Positions 24,962-34,383 of a stretch of 41,307 nt of DNA are shown here, one piece after another. Position 1 is the stretch's first letter, and each line of letters starts with the position of its first letter. The DNA comes from Rhodovibrio sp. GTDB taxonomy: Bacteria > Pseudomonadota > Alphaproteobacteria > Kiloniellales > Rhodovibrionaceae. The stretch lies in NCBI GenBank assembly GCA_007127165.1, contig SKZV01000032.1, forward strand, positions 1 to 41,307, given 5' to 3'. The position numbers and the translations under genes were made by a program. The notes under the pieces were generated by a model. The model saw nothing but the letters and a program-made list of their open reading frames with translations. It did not search any database and was not told the DNA's origin.

Positions 24962-26161
24962 ATGCCGGAGTCCGCAGCCCCCTCCACTGCTTCGCCCCAG
25001 CGGCCTCCCTTGCCGTTGCGCCCCGAGGTCGAGGGGCTGGAGGGCTCCAAGATCCTGGAGGTTTGGCGGCTGGGCTTCGGGCGTTCCGATCTCATCCCGC
25101 TCTGGGTGGGCGAGGGCGACCAGCCGACTCCGGACTTTATTGGCCGCGCCGCGGTGCAGGCGCTTCACAACGGCCACACCACCTACACCCATAAACGCGG
25201 CTGGCCGGACTTGCGCGCCGCGCTCGCGGACTATGCCGAGCGCCACTATGGCGTGCGACCGGTGGACGAGGCGATCTCCGTCACCTCCGCCGGGATGAAC
25301 GCGATTGCGTTGATCATGCAGGCCATCGTTCGGCCCGGAGACGAGGTCGTGGTGGTTTCGCCGATCTGGCCAAATGCCCCCGCGGCGGCGCGGATCGCCG
25401 GAGCGCAGGTGGTGCCGGTCGATCTCGATCCGCTGCCCGAGGGCGGCTTCAACCTCGACATGGAGAAGCTGGCCAGCGCCTGCACGAGCGCGACGCGCGC
25501 GATCTTCGTGGCCTCGCCATCGAACCCGACCGGATGGATGATGGAGCGCGAGCAGCAGCGCCAGCTCCTCGACCTGTGCCGGGCGCGCGGCATTTGGCTG
25601 ATCGCCGACGAGGTCTATCACCGCTTCGTCTACGACCGCGCGGTTGCGCCGTCCTTCCTGGCAATCGGCGAGCCGGAAGATCCGCTCTTCATCGTGCACT
25701 CCTTCTCGAAGTCCTGGGCGATGACCGGTTGGCGGCTGGGCTGGATGTACCACCCGCCCTCCATGGCGCTGGTGTTCGAGGGGCTCATCGAGTTCAGCAC
25801 GTCCGGTGCGCCGAATTTCCTGCAAGCCGGCGCGCTTGCAGCTTTGCGGGAGGGGGAAGCCTTTGCGGCAGAGATAACCGCAAGCTGCGCCACCGGCGCG
25901 GAGATCGTCCATGGCCACCTAGCCGGCTTGCCGCGCGTGACGATAGCCAAGCCGCAAGCCTCGTTCTACGCCTTCTTCGCGGTCGAGGGCATGCGCGACA
26001 GCCTCGCCTTCGCCAAGCAGATCCTCAACGAAACCGGCGTCGGCCTCGCCCCCGGTTCCGCCTTCGGCGACGGCGGCGAGGGATTTCTCAGGCTCTGCTT
26101 CGCCAGCAGCCATGAGCGCCTGGAGATGGCGATGCAGCGGCTACAGCCGGTCCTGCGGTAG
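24962..26161 (+). CDS. Class I/II pyridoxal-phosphate aminotransferase
   Basis: 399 residues. Fold type I signatures are present: SNPTGW, the cofactor-pyridine Asp in IADEVYHRFVYD, the Schiff-base lysine K250 in HSFSKSWAMTGWRLGW, and the substrate-carboxylate Arg in FLRLCFASS near the C-terminus. It transfers an amino group between an amino acid and a 2-oxoacid; the substrate (aspartate, aromatic or branched) cannot be told from sequence alone. The N-terminal 25 residues are Pro-rich and probably disordered. The ribosome site is weak (AAGG). It ends head-on against the rplQ terminator region. Confidence 0.92.
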   Translation: MPESAAPSTASPQRPPLPLRPEVEGLEGSKILEVWRLGFGRSDLIPLWVGEGDQPTPDFIGRAAVQALHNGHTTYTHKRGWPDLRAALADYAERHYGVRPVDEAISVTSAGMNAIALIMQAIVRPGDEVVVVSPIWPNAPAAARIAGAQVVPVDLDPLPEGGFNLDMEKLASACTSATRAIFVASPSNPTGWMMEREQQRQLLDLCRARGIWLIADEVYHRFVYDRAVAPSFLAIGEPEDPLFIVHSFSKSWAMTGWRLGWMYHPPSMALVFEGLIEFSTSGAPNFLQAGALAALREGEAFAAEITASCATGAEIVHGHLAGLPRVTIAKPQASFYAFFAVEGMRDSLAFAKQILNETGVGLAPGSAFGDGGEGFLRLCFASSHERLEMAMQRLQPVLR

Positions 26162-26223
26162 CCGCGCCAACCGGCGGCCCTTCGCGCCCGCTACAATTCC
26201 GCCCACCTATTTTCGAGCACAAA

Positions 26224-26252
26224 AAAGGGCGGCCCCACATGGACCGCCCTTT
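26224..26252 (-). terminator. Rho-independent terminator after rplQ
   Basis: AAAGGGCGG (26224-26232) pairs with CCGCCCTTT (26244-26252) around an 11-base loop. On the minus strand the stem is followed by a run of T (total TTTTTT including stem bases), 40 bases after the rplQ stop. It ends the long ribosomal transcript and may also stop the convergent aminotransferase transcript. Confidence 0.88.
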
Positions 26253-26291
26253 CATCTCTTCCAGCGCATAACGTGCGTAGGATCGCCGACG

Positions 26292-26717
26292 CTACTCTTC
26301 GGTGGCGTCTTCCGTTTCCTGTTCCGCCGTCGGCCCGGAGTCGGTGCCCTTGGCGGAGGGGTCGCGATCCACCAGCTCGATCACGGCCATCGGAGCCATG
26401 TCGCCATAGCGGAACCCGGCCTTGAGCACACGGGTGTATCCGCCGGGGCGGTCCTCGTAGCGGGGTGCAAGCACTTCAAAGAGCTTCTTCGCCATCTTCT
26501 CGTCGCCCAATCGCGACGCGGCCATGCGGCGGGAATGCAGGTCGCCGCGCTTGCCCAGCGTGATCAGCCTCTCGGTGACACCGCGAAGCTCCTTGGCCTT
26601 GGGCAGCGTGGTGACGATCTGCTCGTGTTTGATCAGCGCGGTCGCCATGTTGGCGAACATGGCCTTGCGGTGGCTGGCTGTCCGATTGAGTTTGCGGCCG
26701 CTCTTGGCGTGACGCAT
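26292..26717 (-). CDS. rplQ: 50S ribosomal protein L17
   Basis: 141 residues beginning [13 protein letters not shown], the invariant L17 N-terminus, with [16 protein letters not shown] in the middle. A Glu/Asp/Thr-rich tail of about 23 residues (from about 119) extends past the usual end of bacterial L17. AAGGAGC lies before the ATG. It is the last gene of the ribosomal cluster, but 324 bp separate it from rpoA, far more than in most bacteria. Confidence 0.98.
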   Translation of the reverse strand: MRHAKSGRKLNRTASHRKAMFANMATALIKHEQIVTTLPKAKELRGVTERLITLGKRGDLHSRRMAASRLGDEKMAKKLFEVLAPRYEDRPGGYTRVLKAGFRYGDMAPMAVIELVDRDPSAKGTDSGPTAEQETEDATEE

Positions 26718-27041
26718 GGCTTAAGCTCCTTGTCCTTGCCGGTTGGGCATCGCCCACCGTTCCTGCTCCGGGTCGTCCTCCTTGACGCGGGTCGACTCTC
26801 GCCTTCGCGAGACCGATCGCGGGTCCCGACGCCGCAGACCGGATGGTCCAGGTACGCCGGGGTGGAGCGCTCGCCGCTCCTCGATTGGCCGCGCCAGTGT
26901 TTTCAATGAAGCACTCCGGCGCGGCAAGCTCTATTTGAAGGGCGGGATAGCAGCTCGACAGACCCGCTATCCCTCTCTCAGTCTCTACACTGGAAAGACG
27001 ATTCGGGATTTACGCCCGACGCATCCCAAGCCGACTGCGTT
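26718..27041 (-). other. Structured 324-bp spacer between rpoA and rplQ
   Basis: No supported gene; the plus-strand frame 26743-27045 looks random. Read in the mRNA direction it offers three hairpins. The first is GGGATAGC/GCTATCCC (26944-26951 with 26966-26973). The second is a long one, 8 bp GCCGCGCC/GGCGCGGC (26888-26895 with 26918-26925), extended inward by AGTG/CACT with a 2-base bulge. The third is a 6-bp TCTCGC/GCGAGA (26797-26802 with 26807-26812) with a tetraloop. No T tract follows any of them. Confidence 0.6.
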
Positions 27042-28058
27042 TTAGTACGGCTCTTCCAGCTTCTTCGCCAGTTCCTCGATGTTGTCTGGCGGCCAGCCCG
27101 GCACGTCCATACCGAGCGACAGCCCCATCTGAGCCAGCAGTTCCTTGATCTCATTCAGAGACTTCCGCCCGAAGTTCGGCGTCCGCAGCATCTCCGCCTC
27201 GGTCTTCTGGACCAGATCGCCGATGTAGACGATGTTGTCGTTCTTCAAGCAGTTGGCCGAGCGGACCGAGAGTTCCAACTCATCGACCTTGCGCAGCAGG
27301 TTCTTGTTGAACGGCAGATCGCTCGCCCGCTCTTCTTCATGACGGCCCTGCGGCTCTTCGAAGTTGACGAAGAGCTGCAACTGGTCCTGCAGGATGCGCG
27401 CAGCCAGAGCGACCGCGTCATCCGGGGTCACTGCGCCGTTGGTCTCAAGTTCCATCGTCAGCTTGTCGTAGTCGGTGACCTGCCCGACACGGGTGTTCTC
27501 GACCCGATAGGCGACCTTGCGCACCGGAGAGAAGACCGCGTCAACCGGGATCAACCCGATCGGCGCATCTTCCGGTCGATTCTGCGAACCCGGGACGTAG
27601 CCCTTCCCGGTTTCGACCGTCATCTCCATGTCGAAGCGCGCACCGTCGTCGAGCGTACACAGCACGAGTTCCGGGTTCATCACCTCGATATCGTGGCCGG
27701 TCTCGATCTGCGCGGCCGTCACCTCGCCAGGCCCCTGAGCGCGCACACGGATCCGCTTGGGACCCTCGCTGTGCATCCGCAGGCCGAGCGCCTTGACGTT
27801 GAGGACGATGTCGGTCACGTCCTCACGCACACTGGCAATCGACGAGAACTCATGCAGCACGCCGTCGATCTGGATCGACGTCACGGCTGCGCCTTGAAGA
27901 GAACTCAGCAGGACCCGGCGCAAGGCGTTGCCCAGCGTCAGCCCGAAGCCGCGCTCCAGCGGCTCCGCAACCACGCGGGCAAAGCGCTTGGAGTCGCCTT
28001 CAGCCTGGATGTCCAGCTTGTTCGGCTTGATCAATTCAGTCCAATTCTTTTGCAGCAC
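27042..28058 (-). CDS. rpoA: RNA polymerase alpha subunit
   Basis: 338 residues. The N-terminal assembly domain (about 1-235) includes [18 protein letters not shown] linker leads to the C-terminal DNA- and activator-binding domain (about 255-320), with [16 protein letters not shown] and [16 protein letters not shown]. The start codon is GTG at 28058 with GAGGCG upstream. It follows rpsK by 172 bp; E. coli has rpsD in this interval, but rpsD is absent here, as in other alphaproteobacteria. Confidence 0.98.
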   Translation of the reverse strand: MLQKNWTELIKPNKLDIQAEGDSKRFARVVAEPLERGFGLTLGNALRRVLLSSLQGAAVTSIQIDGVLHEFSSIASVREDVTDIVLNVKALGLRMHSEGPKRIRVRAQGPGEVTAAQIETGHDIEVMNPELVLCTLDDGARFDMEMTVETGKGYVPGSQNRPEDAPIGLIPVDAVFSPVRKVAYRVENTRVGQVTDYDKLTMELETNGAVTPDDAVALAARILQDQLQLFVNFEEPQGRHEEERASDLPFNKNLLRKVDELELSVRSANCLKNDNIVYIGDLVQKTEAEMLRTPNFGRKSLNEIKELLAQMGLSLGMDVPGWPPDNIEELAKKLEEPY

Positions 28059-28119
28059 GACTGCGCCTCACGCTTTTTTGGAAACTACGTCGCGGCCTTG
28101 CGAGCCACAAACGACAGCG

Positions 28120-28141
28120 GCGGCCGCGCTTTGGCGGCCGC
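28120..28141 (-). repeat. GC-rich hairpin between rpsK and rpoA
   Basis: GCGGCCGC occurs at 28120-28127 and 28134-28141, separated by 6 bases. Because the 8-mer is its own complement, the two copies form an 8-bp stem. A smaller GCCGG-AAAT-CCGGC hairpin lies at 28169-28182. No T tract follows on the minus strand, so it is not a standard terminator. Confidence 0.55.
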
Positions 28142-28230
28142 TGGCTGCTGATGCCCTTGAACCCATCCGCCGGAAATCCGGCAAAAACGCCACCGCCGTG
28201 GGAACGGGCGCTCCCGTTGCTCCGCAGCGA

Positions 28231-28632
28231 CTACACCCGACGCCGCTTCGGCGGCCGGCAGCCGTTATGAGGTATCGGCGTCACATCGCGAATCGCGGAG
28301 ATCTGGAAGCCGCAAGCCTGCAGTGCCCGAAGCGCCGACTCGCGCCCGGAACCAGGGCCCTTGACGTTGACCTCCAGGGTCTTCATCCCGTGCTCCTGCG
28401 CTTTTCGCCCGGCGCTGTCGGCCGCCATTTGCGCCGCGTAGGGCGTCGACTTCCGCGAGCCCTTGAAGCCCATGCCTCCGGCCGTCGCCCAGGAGATCGC
28501 GTTCCCCTGAACATCCGTGATCATGATCATCGTGTTGTTGAAGGTTGCGCTGACGTGCGCAATGCCGGACGTGATATTCTTCTTCTCGCGCTTGCGCAGA
28601 CGTCCCTGCGCACCCTTTGCCGCCTTCGCCAT
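28231..28632 (-). CDS. rpsK: 30S ribosomal protein S11
   Basis: 133 residues. Family features are [21 protein letters not shown], the central [15 protein letters not shown], and the basic C-terminus [18 protein letters not shown]. It sits in the platform of the small subunit at the mRNA exit side. It lies 79 bp after rpsM. Length and ends are normal for alphaproteobacteria. Confidence 0.98.
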   Translation of the reverse strand: MAKAAKGAQGRLRKREKKNITSGIAHVSATFNNTMIMITDVQGNAISWATAGGMGFKGSRKSTPYAAQMAADSAGRKAQEHGMKTLEVNVKGPGSGRESALRALQACGFQISAIRDVTPIPHNGCRPPKRRRV

Positions 28633-28711
28633 ATTGTCTATCCGTACCCTTGCTGTGAGCTGCGGCGCTTATCCGGCCTTCGAACCGCCGCACCGCGCCG
28701 AGGCCAATGTC

Positions 28712-29092
28712 TTACTTCTTGCCGGGCTTCTTCTTGCCGGCAATCGCCTTGGCTGGGCCTTTGCGCGAGCGCGCGTTCGTGTGGGTCCGCTGTCCGCGCA
28801 CCGGCAGCCCCTTACGATGGCGCAGCCCACGATAGCAACCCAGGTCCATCAGCCGCTTGATGTTCATCGCGACTTCACGCCGGAGGTCGCCCTCGACCGT
28901 AAACTCGCGGTCGATCATCTCACGGATCCGGACAACCTCGTCCTCGGTCAATTCATTCACGCGACGACTGGTCGGAATGCCGACCGTCTCGCAGATCTTA
29001 CCCGCCTGCGTGCTGCCGATCCCGTGGATGTAGGTCAGCGCAATCGGGGTCCGTTTCTGGGTCGGGATGTTGACGCCCGCTATACGTGCCAC
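28712..29092 (-). CDS. rpsM: 30S ribosomal protein S13
   Basis: 126 residues starting ARIAGVNIP after the initiator, with [12 protein letters not shown], the [24 protein letters not shown] signature, and a Lys-rich C-terminal tail that reaches toward tRNA in the ribosome. The start codon is GTG at 29092 with GAGGAG upstream; the ARIAGVN sequence fixes it. It is separated from adk by an unusually long 460-bp spacer. Confidence 0.98.
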   Translation of the reverse strand: MARIAGVNIPTQKRTPIALTYIHGIGSTQAGKICETVGIPTSRRVNELTEDEVVRIREMIDREFTVEGDLRREVAMNIKRLMDLGCYRGLRHRKGLPVRGQRTHTNARSRKGPAKAIAGKKKPGKK

Positions 29093-29552
29093 CTGGTGGT
29101 CTCCTCAAATTCATCGTCGCTAAAGGCAACTCTAAGCCGCCGGATCATCAAGGCGACTCGCGTCGCCCTCTCGCAAAAGACGACAATGTCGCCCGATCGT
29201 CTCCGCCAGACTCGCACGACCACCGCGCAAGCCGCAATTCCCGACAGCCCTCCCACGCGCTAGCGCCGGCAAGCGGACCGTCGAACCACACCGAAACCGC
29301 GTCCTCGACTCGGCGATTGGCATCGTCAAACCAGCAGACCCGTCCGTCCGAACGGACAAGAAAGCCTTTCTGCCCGTCGCGCGCCGCCTAAGCTTAGCGC
29401 CGCCTAATCCCGGACAAACCGGCACGCCCGGTCCACGAGGAACTCCGCCGCGGGCGCTCAATTTTCGGACAGCACTCACCGACCGGTCGAACCACTTCCG
29501 GGAGAGAGCGGAAGTATAGTCCGCCGCCGCCGCGTGTCAACCGGCGATGCGC
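29093..29552. other. 460-bp spacer between adk and rpsM
   Basis: No supported gene or tRNA was found on either strand. Visible structures: hairpin ACTTCCG/CGGAAGT (29494-29515) shortly after adk; an 11-bp direct repeat GCGCCGCCTAA (29381-29391 and 29397-29407) around the palindrome CTAAGCTTAG; a GCGCTAGCGC palindrome (29257-29266); and a GGCGAC/GTCGCC hairpin (29152-29167) close to rpsM. A separate promoter for rpsM-rpsK-rpoA could be here, but no clear -35/-10 pair was found. Confidence 0.55.
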
Positions 29553-30206
29553 CTATCCGCCGCCGTTGAGGATCTTCTTCAACTCGGTCGTGACCTCGTC
29601 GATATCGGCCATCCCGTCGACCTGCTTGAGAATCGACTTTTCCTTGTAATAGGGCAGAATCGGCGCGGTCTGGTCGCGATACGCCTCCATGCGCGCTCGA
29701 ACCGTCTCCTCGTTGTCGTCGGGGCGGCGCTTGAATTGCGTGGCGCCGCAATAGTCGCAGACGCCGTCAACCTTCGGCTTCTGGAACATGTCGTGGTAGC
29801 CCGCGCCACACCGTGCGCAGGCATAGCGGCCGACGATGCGCTCGACCAGCGCCTCTTCATCGACCTTCAACTCTATGACATGATCCAAACCCGTGCCCAG
29901 CCTCGCCAGCATCTCGTCCAATGCCTCGGCCTGCGCCACCGTGCGTGGAAACCCGTCGAGGATGAAACCTTTGGCGCAATCTTTCTGCTGAATCCGGTCC
30001 TCGATCATCTTGACCATCAGGCCGTCCGGCATGAGTTCGCCGGCGTCCATAACCTGCTTCGCCTTCTGACCGATCTCGCTGCCGGAGGTCACCGCCTCGC
30101 GCAGCATGTCACCCGTCGACAACTGAGGGATACCGTAGGCATCTTCAAGCCGCTTCGCCTGCGTCCCCTTACCCGCGCCCGGCGGGCCCAGCAGAATGAT
30201 ATTCAT
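29553..30206 (-). CDS. adk: Adenylate kinase (zinc-lid form)
   Basis: 217 residues. It interconverts ATP + AMP and two ADP. The P-loop GPPGAGKGT spans 7-15 and the AMP-binding region has STGDMLR and DGFPRT. The lid domain has four cysteines, C130, C133, C150 and C153, as in zinc-binding adenylate kinases. Its start overlaps the secY stop by 4 bases (ATGA), so the two are translationally coupled. The secY-adk pairing is standard in this operon. Confidence 0.98.
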   Translation of the reverse strand: MNIILLGPPGAGKGTQAKRLEDAYGIPQLSTGDMLREAVTSGSEIGQKAKQVMDAGELMPDGLMVKMIEDRIQQKDCAKGFILDGFPRTVAQAEALDEMLARLGTGLDHVIELKVDEEALVERIVGRYACARCGAGYHDMFQKPKVDGVCDYCGATQFKRRPDDNEETVRARMEAYRDQTAPILPYYKEKSILKQVDGMADIDEVTTELKKILNGGG

Positions 30207-31552
30207 CCACGTCTCCCCTTCAATTTGGCCTTCTTAATCAGCCCCTCATATTGATGCGCAAGAAGGTGGGAGTGAACCTGGGCCACAGTGTCCATCGTCA
30301 CCGATACGACAATCAACAGGCTGGTGCCGCCGAAATAGAATGGGACGTTATATTGCGAGATCAGAATTTCCGGAAGGATCGCCACCAGCGCAAGGTAGAT
30401 CGCGCCCACGGTGGTCAACCGCATCAGAACATACCGGATGTAATCCGAGGTGTTCTTGCCGGGCCGAATTCCAGGGATAAAGCCGCCGTGCTTCTTCAGA
30501 TTGTCCGCCGTATCGTCCGGGTTGAAGACGATCGAGGTGTAGAAGAACGCAAAGAAGACGATCAGACTGACATAAAACGCGAGGTAAAGCGGTTGTCCGC
30601 GCCCGAGCATGGCGGTCACCGTGAGGAGCCATTCCGGACCGCCGCCCTCACCCGTGAAACCGGCCACGGTGAGGGGCATCAGCAGCAGTGACGAGGCAAA
30701 AATCAACGGAATGACGCCAGCAGTGTTGAGCTTGATCGGAAGATGCGACTGCTCGCCGCCGAACATCTTGTTGCCGACCTGACGCTTTGGATACTGCACC
30801 ACGATCCGGCGCTGCGAGCGCTCGACGAAGACGATGAACGCGATCACCGCCACGGCCATCGCGATCAGCACCACGATCACACCCGCAGGCAACGCGCCCG
30901 TGCGGCCCAATTCCAGCGTGCTCGCCAGGGCGCTTGGAAGATTCGCGACGATCCCGGCAAAGATAATCAGCGAAATGCCGTTCCCGACGCCGCGCTGAGT
31001 AATCTGCTCGCCCAGCCACATCAGGAAAATCGTGCCGCCGGTCAGCGTGACGACCGTCGTAAAGCGGAAGAAAAGGCCTGGATCGATGACTGCCGAAACC
31101 CCTGCCGGGCCGCGCATGCCTTCTAGTCCGACGGAAATGCCGTAGGCCTGGATGGCCGCCAGGAACACCGTGCCGTAGCGCGTGTACTGATTGATTTTCT
31201 TGCGGCCGCTTTCACCCTCTTTCTTGAGAGCGTTCAGCTTCGGCGAAACGGCCGTAAGGAGTTGCATGATAATCGCGGCCGAGATGTAAGGCATGATGCT
31301 CAGGGCGAAAATCGTCATCCGGCCGAGCGAACCGCCCGCAAACATATCGAACATACCCAGCATGCCCTGGGCTTGCTGTTCGAAAATCTGCGCCAAGGCA
31401 ACCGGATCGATGCCCGGTACGGGAATGTAAGTACCCAACCGATAGATAATCAGCGCACCCAGCGTGAACCAGATGCGCTTCTTCAGCTCGGTCGCCTTCG
31501 CAAAGGCGCCGAGATTCAGATTGGCGGCGAGTTGTTCAGCGGCGGATGCCAT
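30203..31552 (-). CDS. secY: Protein translocase subunit SecY
   Basis: 449 residues with ten predicted membrane helices. It forms the channel for secreted and membrane proteins with SecE and SecG. Signatures seen are IYRLGTYIPVPGID near the N-terminus, MPYISAAIIMQLL, GNGISLIIFAGIVA, and FNPDDTADNLKKHGGFIPGIRPG toward the C-terminus. It lies 72 bp after rplO and overlaps adk by 4 bases. Confidence 0.98.
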   Translation of the reverse strand: MASAAEQLAANLNLGAFAKATELKKRIWFTLGALIIYRLGTYIPVPGIDPVALAQIFEQQAQGMLGMFDMFAGGSLGRMTIFALSIMPYISAAIIMQLLTAVSPKLNALKKEGESGRKKINQYTRYGTVFLAAIQAYGISVGLEGMRGPAGVSAVIDPGLFFRFTTVVTLTGGTIFLMWLGEQITQRGVGNGISLIIFAGIVANLPSALASTLELGRTGALPAGVIVVLIAMAVAVIAFIVFVERSQRRIVVQYPKRQVGNKMFGGEQSHLPIKLNTAGVIPLIFASSLLLMPLTVAGFTGEGGGPEWLLTVTAMLGRGQPLYLAFYVSLIVFFAFFYTSIVFNPDDTADNLKKHGGFIPGIRPGKNTSDYIRYVLMRLTTVGAIYLALVAILPEILISQYNVPFYFGGTSLLIVVSVTMDTVAQVHSHLLAHQYEGLIKKAKLKGRRG

Positions 31553-31624
31553 GGGCCTTGCCAGTCCTTACGCGCTCTTGAAGGGTCGGCCTGCGGCACG
31601 TCTTGCGCCACAGGCCTGGTCTTG

Positions 31625-32152
31625 TCACTCTTTGGGATCGGCCGTCTTACGCGCACGCTTGGTCTTGCGCGCCTCGGCTGCCTCGGCCTTGTCCGCGTCG
31701 ACGATCGTGATGGATCCGCCAGCCTTCTCGACAGCTTCACGCGCCGTGCCGCTGGCCCCGGCCACTACGAGATCGAGCTTCACCCGAAGCTCGCCGCGCC
31801 CCAAAACCCGCACGCCATCGCGCGTGTTCTTGACAATTCCGGCCTTCGCAACGGCTGCCGCGTCGACTGGCTGTGCCGGATCGATCCGGCCCTCGTCGAC
31901 GGCCTTCTGCAACTGATCCAGGTTCGCCTCCACAAAGCGCTTCGCCCAGATGTTGTTGAAACCGCGCTTCGGCAACCGCCTGTGCAGCGGCATCTGACCG
32001 CCCTCAAAGCCCTTGATCGCGACGCCGCTACGCGCCTTCTGACCCTTGTGACCGTGGCCGGACGTCTTGCCAAGTCCGGACCCAATTCCGCGACCGCGGC
32101 GCTTTGCAGTCCCGCGCGCGTCCACATTATCTCTAATCTCGTTGAGCTTCAT
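31625..32152 (-). CDS. rplO: 50S ribosomal protein L15
   Basis: 175 residues with the Gly-rich N-terminal signature [20 protein letters not shown] and [16 protein letters not shown] Lys/Ala/Glu-rich tail of about 25 residues (from about 150) lies past the common end. The ATG at 32152 (MKLNEIRDN) is chosen because it matches the L15 N-terminus; the frame continues to 32224 but this is not conserved protein. It lies 131 bp after rpmD, the first loosening of an otherwise tight cluster. Confidence 0.97.
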   Translation of the reverse strand: MKLNEIRDNVDARGTAKRRGRGIGSGLGKTSGHGHKGQKARSGVAIKGFEGGQMPLHRRLPKRGFNNIWAKRFVEANLDQLQKAVDEGRIDPAQPVDAAAVAKAGIVKNTRDGVRVLGRGELRVKLDLVVAGASGTAREAVEKAGGSITIVDADKAEAAEARKTKRARKTADPKE

Positions 32153-32283
32153 CGCCTCGCCATTTCCGATATTCCTGGCCGCCCGATCCAACGGAACGGG
32201 CATGGCCGTATTGCGACTTTGCAAACGCCGGGATCATCGGCGCCGCTGCGGCGTTTGGAGCCAGTACCTGGCGCCTGTTCAGC

Positions 32284-32484
32284 TTAGTCTTCGACCCGAA
32301 CGAGGTGCCCGACCTTACGGATCATCCCGCGAACTGCGGGCGTATCCTCCAGTTCCCGCGTACGGCCGATGCGCGTAAGTCCCAGTCCCAGGAGGGTCTC
32401 CTGCTGATCCGGCTTCCGGTGCTCGCCGGAGCGGACCTGCGTGACCGTCAGAGTCTTCTTGCTGTCCGACTTGCTCGTGGCCAT
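32284..32484 (-). CDS. rpmD: 50S ribosomal protein L30
   Basis: 66 residues, with [49 protein letters not shown], the full short bacterial L30. GGGGAG precedes the ATG and includes part of the rpsE stop region; the two genes are 6 bp apart. Normal length for the family. Confidence 0.97.
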   Translation of the reverse strand: MATSKSDSKKTLTVTQVRSGEHRKPDQQETLLGLGLTRIGRTRELEDTPAVRGMIRKVGHLVRVED

Positions 32485-32490
32485 GACGCG

Positions 32491-33036
32491 CTACTCCCCG
32501 CTGGTCTGGGCAGTTTCGCGGCGGCCGACGATTTCGGAGACCTTCTTGCCGCGACGCTGCGCGACCTGGCGAGGACTGCGGCACTTGCCGAGCCCTTCCA
32601 TGGTCGCCTTGATCATGTTGTGCGGGTTCGGCGTGCCGATCGACTTGGCGACGACATCGTGTACGCCGAGCGCCTCGAAGATCGAGCGCATCGGCCCGCC
32701 CGCGATGATTCCGGTTCCTGCCGGCGCCGCCCGCATCATGACCCGACCGGCGCCATAGTGCCCCGGGGCGTCGTGGTGCAGTGTCCGACCCTCACGCAGC
32801 GGCACGCGGATCATCGTCCGCTTCGCCTGCTCCGTCGCCTTACGAATGGCCTCGGGAACTTCCCGGGCCTTACCGTTGCCGTAACCGACCCGGCCCTTGC
32901 CATCACCGACGACGACCAGAGCGGCAAAGCCGAAACGCCGGCCGCCCTTGACCACCTTGGCGACGCGATTGATGTGAACGAGCTTCTCAATCAGCTCGCT
33001 TTCTTCGCGGCGGTCTTGCCTGTCGCTGCGTGCCAT
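32491..33036 (-). CDS. rpsE: 30S ribosomal protein S5
   Basis: 181 residues. The N-terminal double-stranded RNA-binding fold shows [20 protein letters not shown] and [19 protein letters not shown]. The C-terminal domain has [21 protein letters not shown] and [12 protein letters not shown]. The start at 33036 ([13 protein letters not shown]) matches the family; the frame runs on to 33147 but would overlap rplR and is not conserved. S5 is a site of spectinomycin-resistance changes in other bacteria; the loop near VVKGGRRF appears unaltered. Confidence 0.97.
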   Translation of the reverse strand: MARSDRQDRREESELIEKLVHINRVAKVVKGGRRFGFAALVVVGDGKGRVGYGNGKAREVPEAIRKATEQAKRTMIRVPLREGRTLHHDAPGHYGAGRVMMRAAPAGTGIIAGGPMRSIFEALGVHDVVAKSIGTPNPHNMIKATMEGLGKCRSPRQVAQRRGKKVSEIVGRRETAQTSGE

Positions 33037-33049
33037 CAAATCCCCACTT

Positions 33050-33412
33050 CTAGAACGAGAGGCCGCCGTCGCGGGCGGCTTCAGCGAGCGCCCGCACGCG
33101 ACCATGATAGATATAGCCGCCTCGATCGAAGACCACTTCGTTGACACCCGCCTTAACGGCGCGCTCCGCGATCAAATTCCCGACCTTGGCGGCTGCATCC
33201 TTGTCGCAGCCCGGCTTCGAATCCGCCCGCAAGTCCGGGTCCAGCGTCGAGGCATGCGCTAGAGTCACGCCCTTGCTGTCGTCGATGACCTGCGCGTAGA
33301 TGTGTTTGTTGGAGCGGAACACCGACAAACGCGGGCGTCCCGAACTGTTCTTCCTGATCGCAGAGCGAACGCGCATCTGGCGTCGCTCGCGTAGCTCCCG
33401 TGCGCTCAGCAT
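33050..33412 (-). CDS. rplR: 50S ribosomal protein L18
   Basis: 120 residues, the 5S rRNA-binding protein. Signatures are [32 protein letters not shown] and [26 protein letters not shown] at the C-terminus. It lies 13 bp before rpsE and 3 bp after rplF, in the usual order. Normal length. Confidence 0.98.
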   Translation of the reverse strand: MLSARELRERRQMRVRSAIRKNSSGRPRLSVFRSNKHIYAQVIDDSKGVTLAHASTLDPDLRADSKPGCDKDAAAKVGNLIAERAVKAGVNEVVFDRGGYIYHGRVRALAEAARDGGLSF

Positions 33413-33415
33413 GGC

Positions 33416-33949
33416 CTACTTCTTCTTGCCTTCCTTACGCAGGATCTGCTCGCCCGCGTATTTGATGCCCTTGCCCTTGTACGGCTCCGGCGGCCGGAAG
33501 CCGCGAATTTCAGCCGCGACCTGGCCCACCTGCTGCTTGTCCGCTCCGGAGATCGAGATCGCCGTCGGCTTCGAGCATTGGATCGTCAGACCCTCCGGAA
33601 TCGGATAGTTGATGTCGTGGCTATAGCCGAGCTGAAGGTTCAGGGTCTTCCCCTGCACCTGTGCACGGTACCCGACGCCAACGAGTTCGAGCTCCTTCTT
33701 AAAGCCCACCGACACGCCAGTCACCATGTTTTGCACGATCGCGCGGGTGGTACCCCACATCGAACGCGCCTCCTTGGTGTCATTCGCCGGACGGACCCAA
33801 AACTGCCCGTCCTTCTGCTCGGTCTGAACCAAGTCGTTTACCGGGGCCGATAGCTGGCCCAGCTTCCCTTTGGCATGGATTAGGGTCTGCTCGACCGAAA
33901 GCTCCACACCCTCAGGGACCGTCACCGGATTTTTGCCTACGCGGGACAT
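33416..33949 (-). CDS. rplF: 50S ribosomal protein L6
   Basis: 177 residues, two repeats of the L6 fold. It begins [14 protein letters not shown] and contains the C-terminal signature [20 protein letters not shown] Lys-rich end follows. It lies 17 bp after rpsH. Normal length. Confidence 0.98.
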   Translation of the reverse strand: MSRVGKNPVTVPEGVELSVEQTLIHAKGKLGQLSAPVNDLVQTEQKDGQFWVRPANDTKEARSMWGTTRAIVQNMVTGVSVGFKKELELVGVGYRAQVQGKTLNLQLGYSHDINYPIPEGLTIQCSKPTAISISGADKQQVGQVAAEIRGFRPPEPYKGKGIKYAGEQILRKEGKKK

Positions 33950-33966
33950 CGCGAAACCTCTTCGCC

Positions 33967-34365
33967 TTAGAATATACGGCAGAGCACTTCGCCGCCGACG
34001 TTGGCAGCGCGCGCTTCAGCATCGGATAGCACGCCCTGCGGAGTCGACAGGATGGTGATGCCAAGACCGTTGTAGACGCGCGGCAACTCTTTGATCTTCG
34101 AGTAGACGCGGCGACCCGGCCGGGAAACGCGGGAGATCTCCTGGATCACCGGCTCTCCCTCGTTGTACTTCAGCTCGATCGCGACCTGACGGATGCCAGG
34201 ACGCATCTCCTGCATTTCGTAGCCCCGGATATAGCCCTCTCGCTTGAGAACCTCCAGGACGTTGCAATGCAAGCGCGAGCCCGGTGCGGCGATTGTCGCC
34301 TTATTCGCCCGCTGCCCGTTACGGATGCGAGTCAGCAGGTCCCCGAGGGGATCGCTCATTGCCAT
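33967..34365 (-). CDS. rpsH: 30S ribosomal protein S8
   Basis: 132 residues, with [15 protein letters not shown] at the N-terminus and the C-terminal [20 protein letters not shown]...GGEVLCRIF. In E. coli S8 represses the spc operon by binding rplE leader RNA; whether that happens here cannot be seen. A Met two codons in (MSDPLGD) may be the real start. It lies 18 bp after rpsN. Confidence 0.98.
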   Translation of the reverse strand: MAMSDPLGDLLTRIRNGQRANKATIAAPGSRLHCNVLEVLKREGYIRGYEMQEMRPGIRQVAIELKYNEGEPVIQEISRVSRPGRRVYSKIKELPRVYNGLGITILSTPQGVLSDAEARAANVGGEVLCRIF

Positions 34366-34383
34366 GATGCGGCGCTCCTCTCT

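Noticed and set aside
26743-27045. Possible 100-residue plus-strand gene in the rpoA-rplQ spacer
   Set aside because: No ribosome site, random-looking Arg/Pro/Ser sequence, and the region is better explained by hairpins in the minus-strand transcript.
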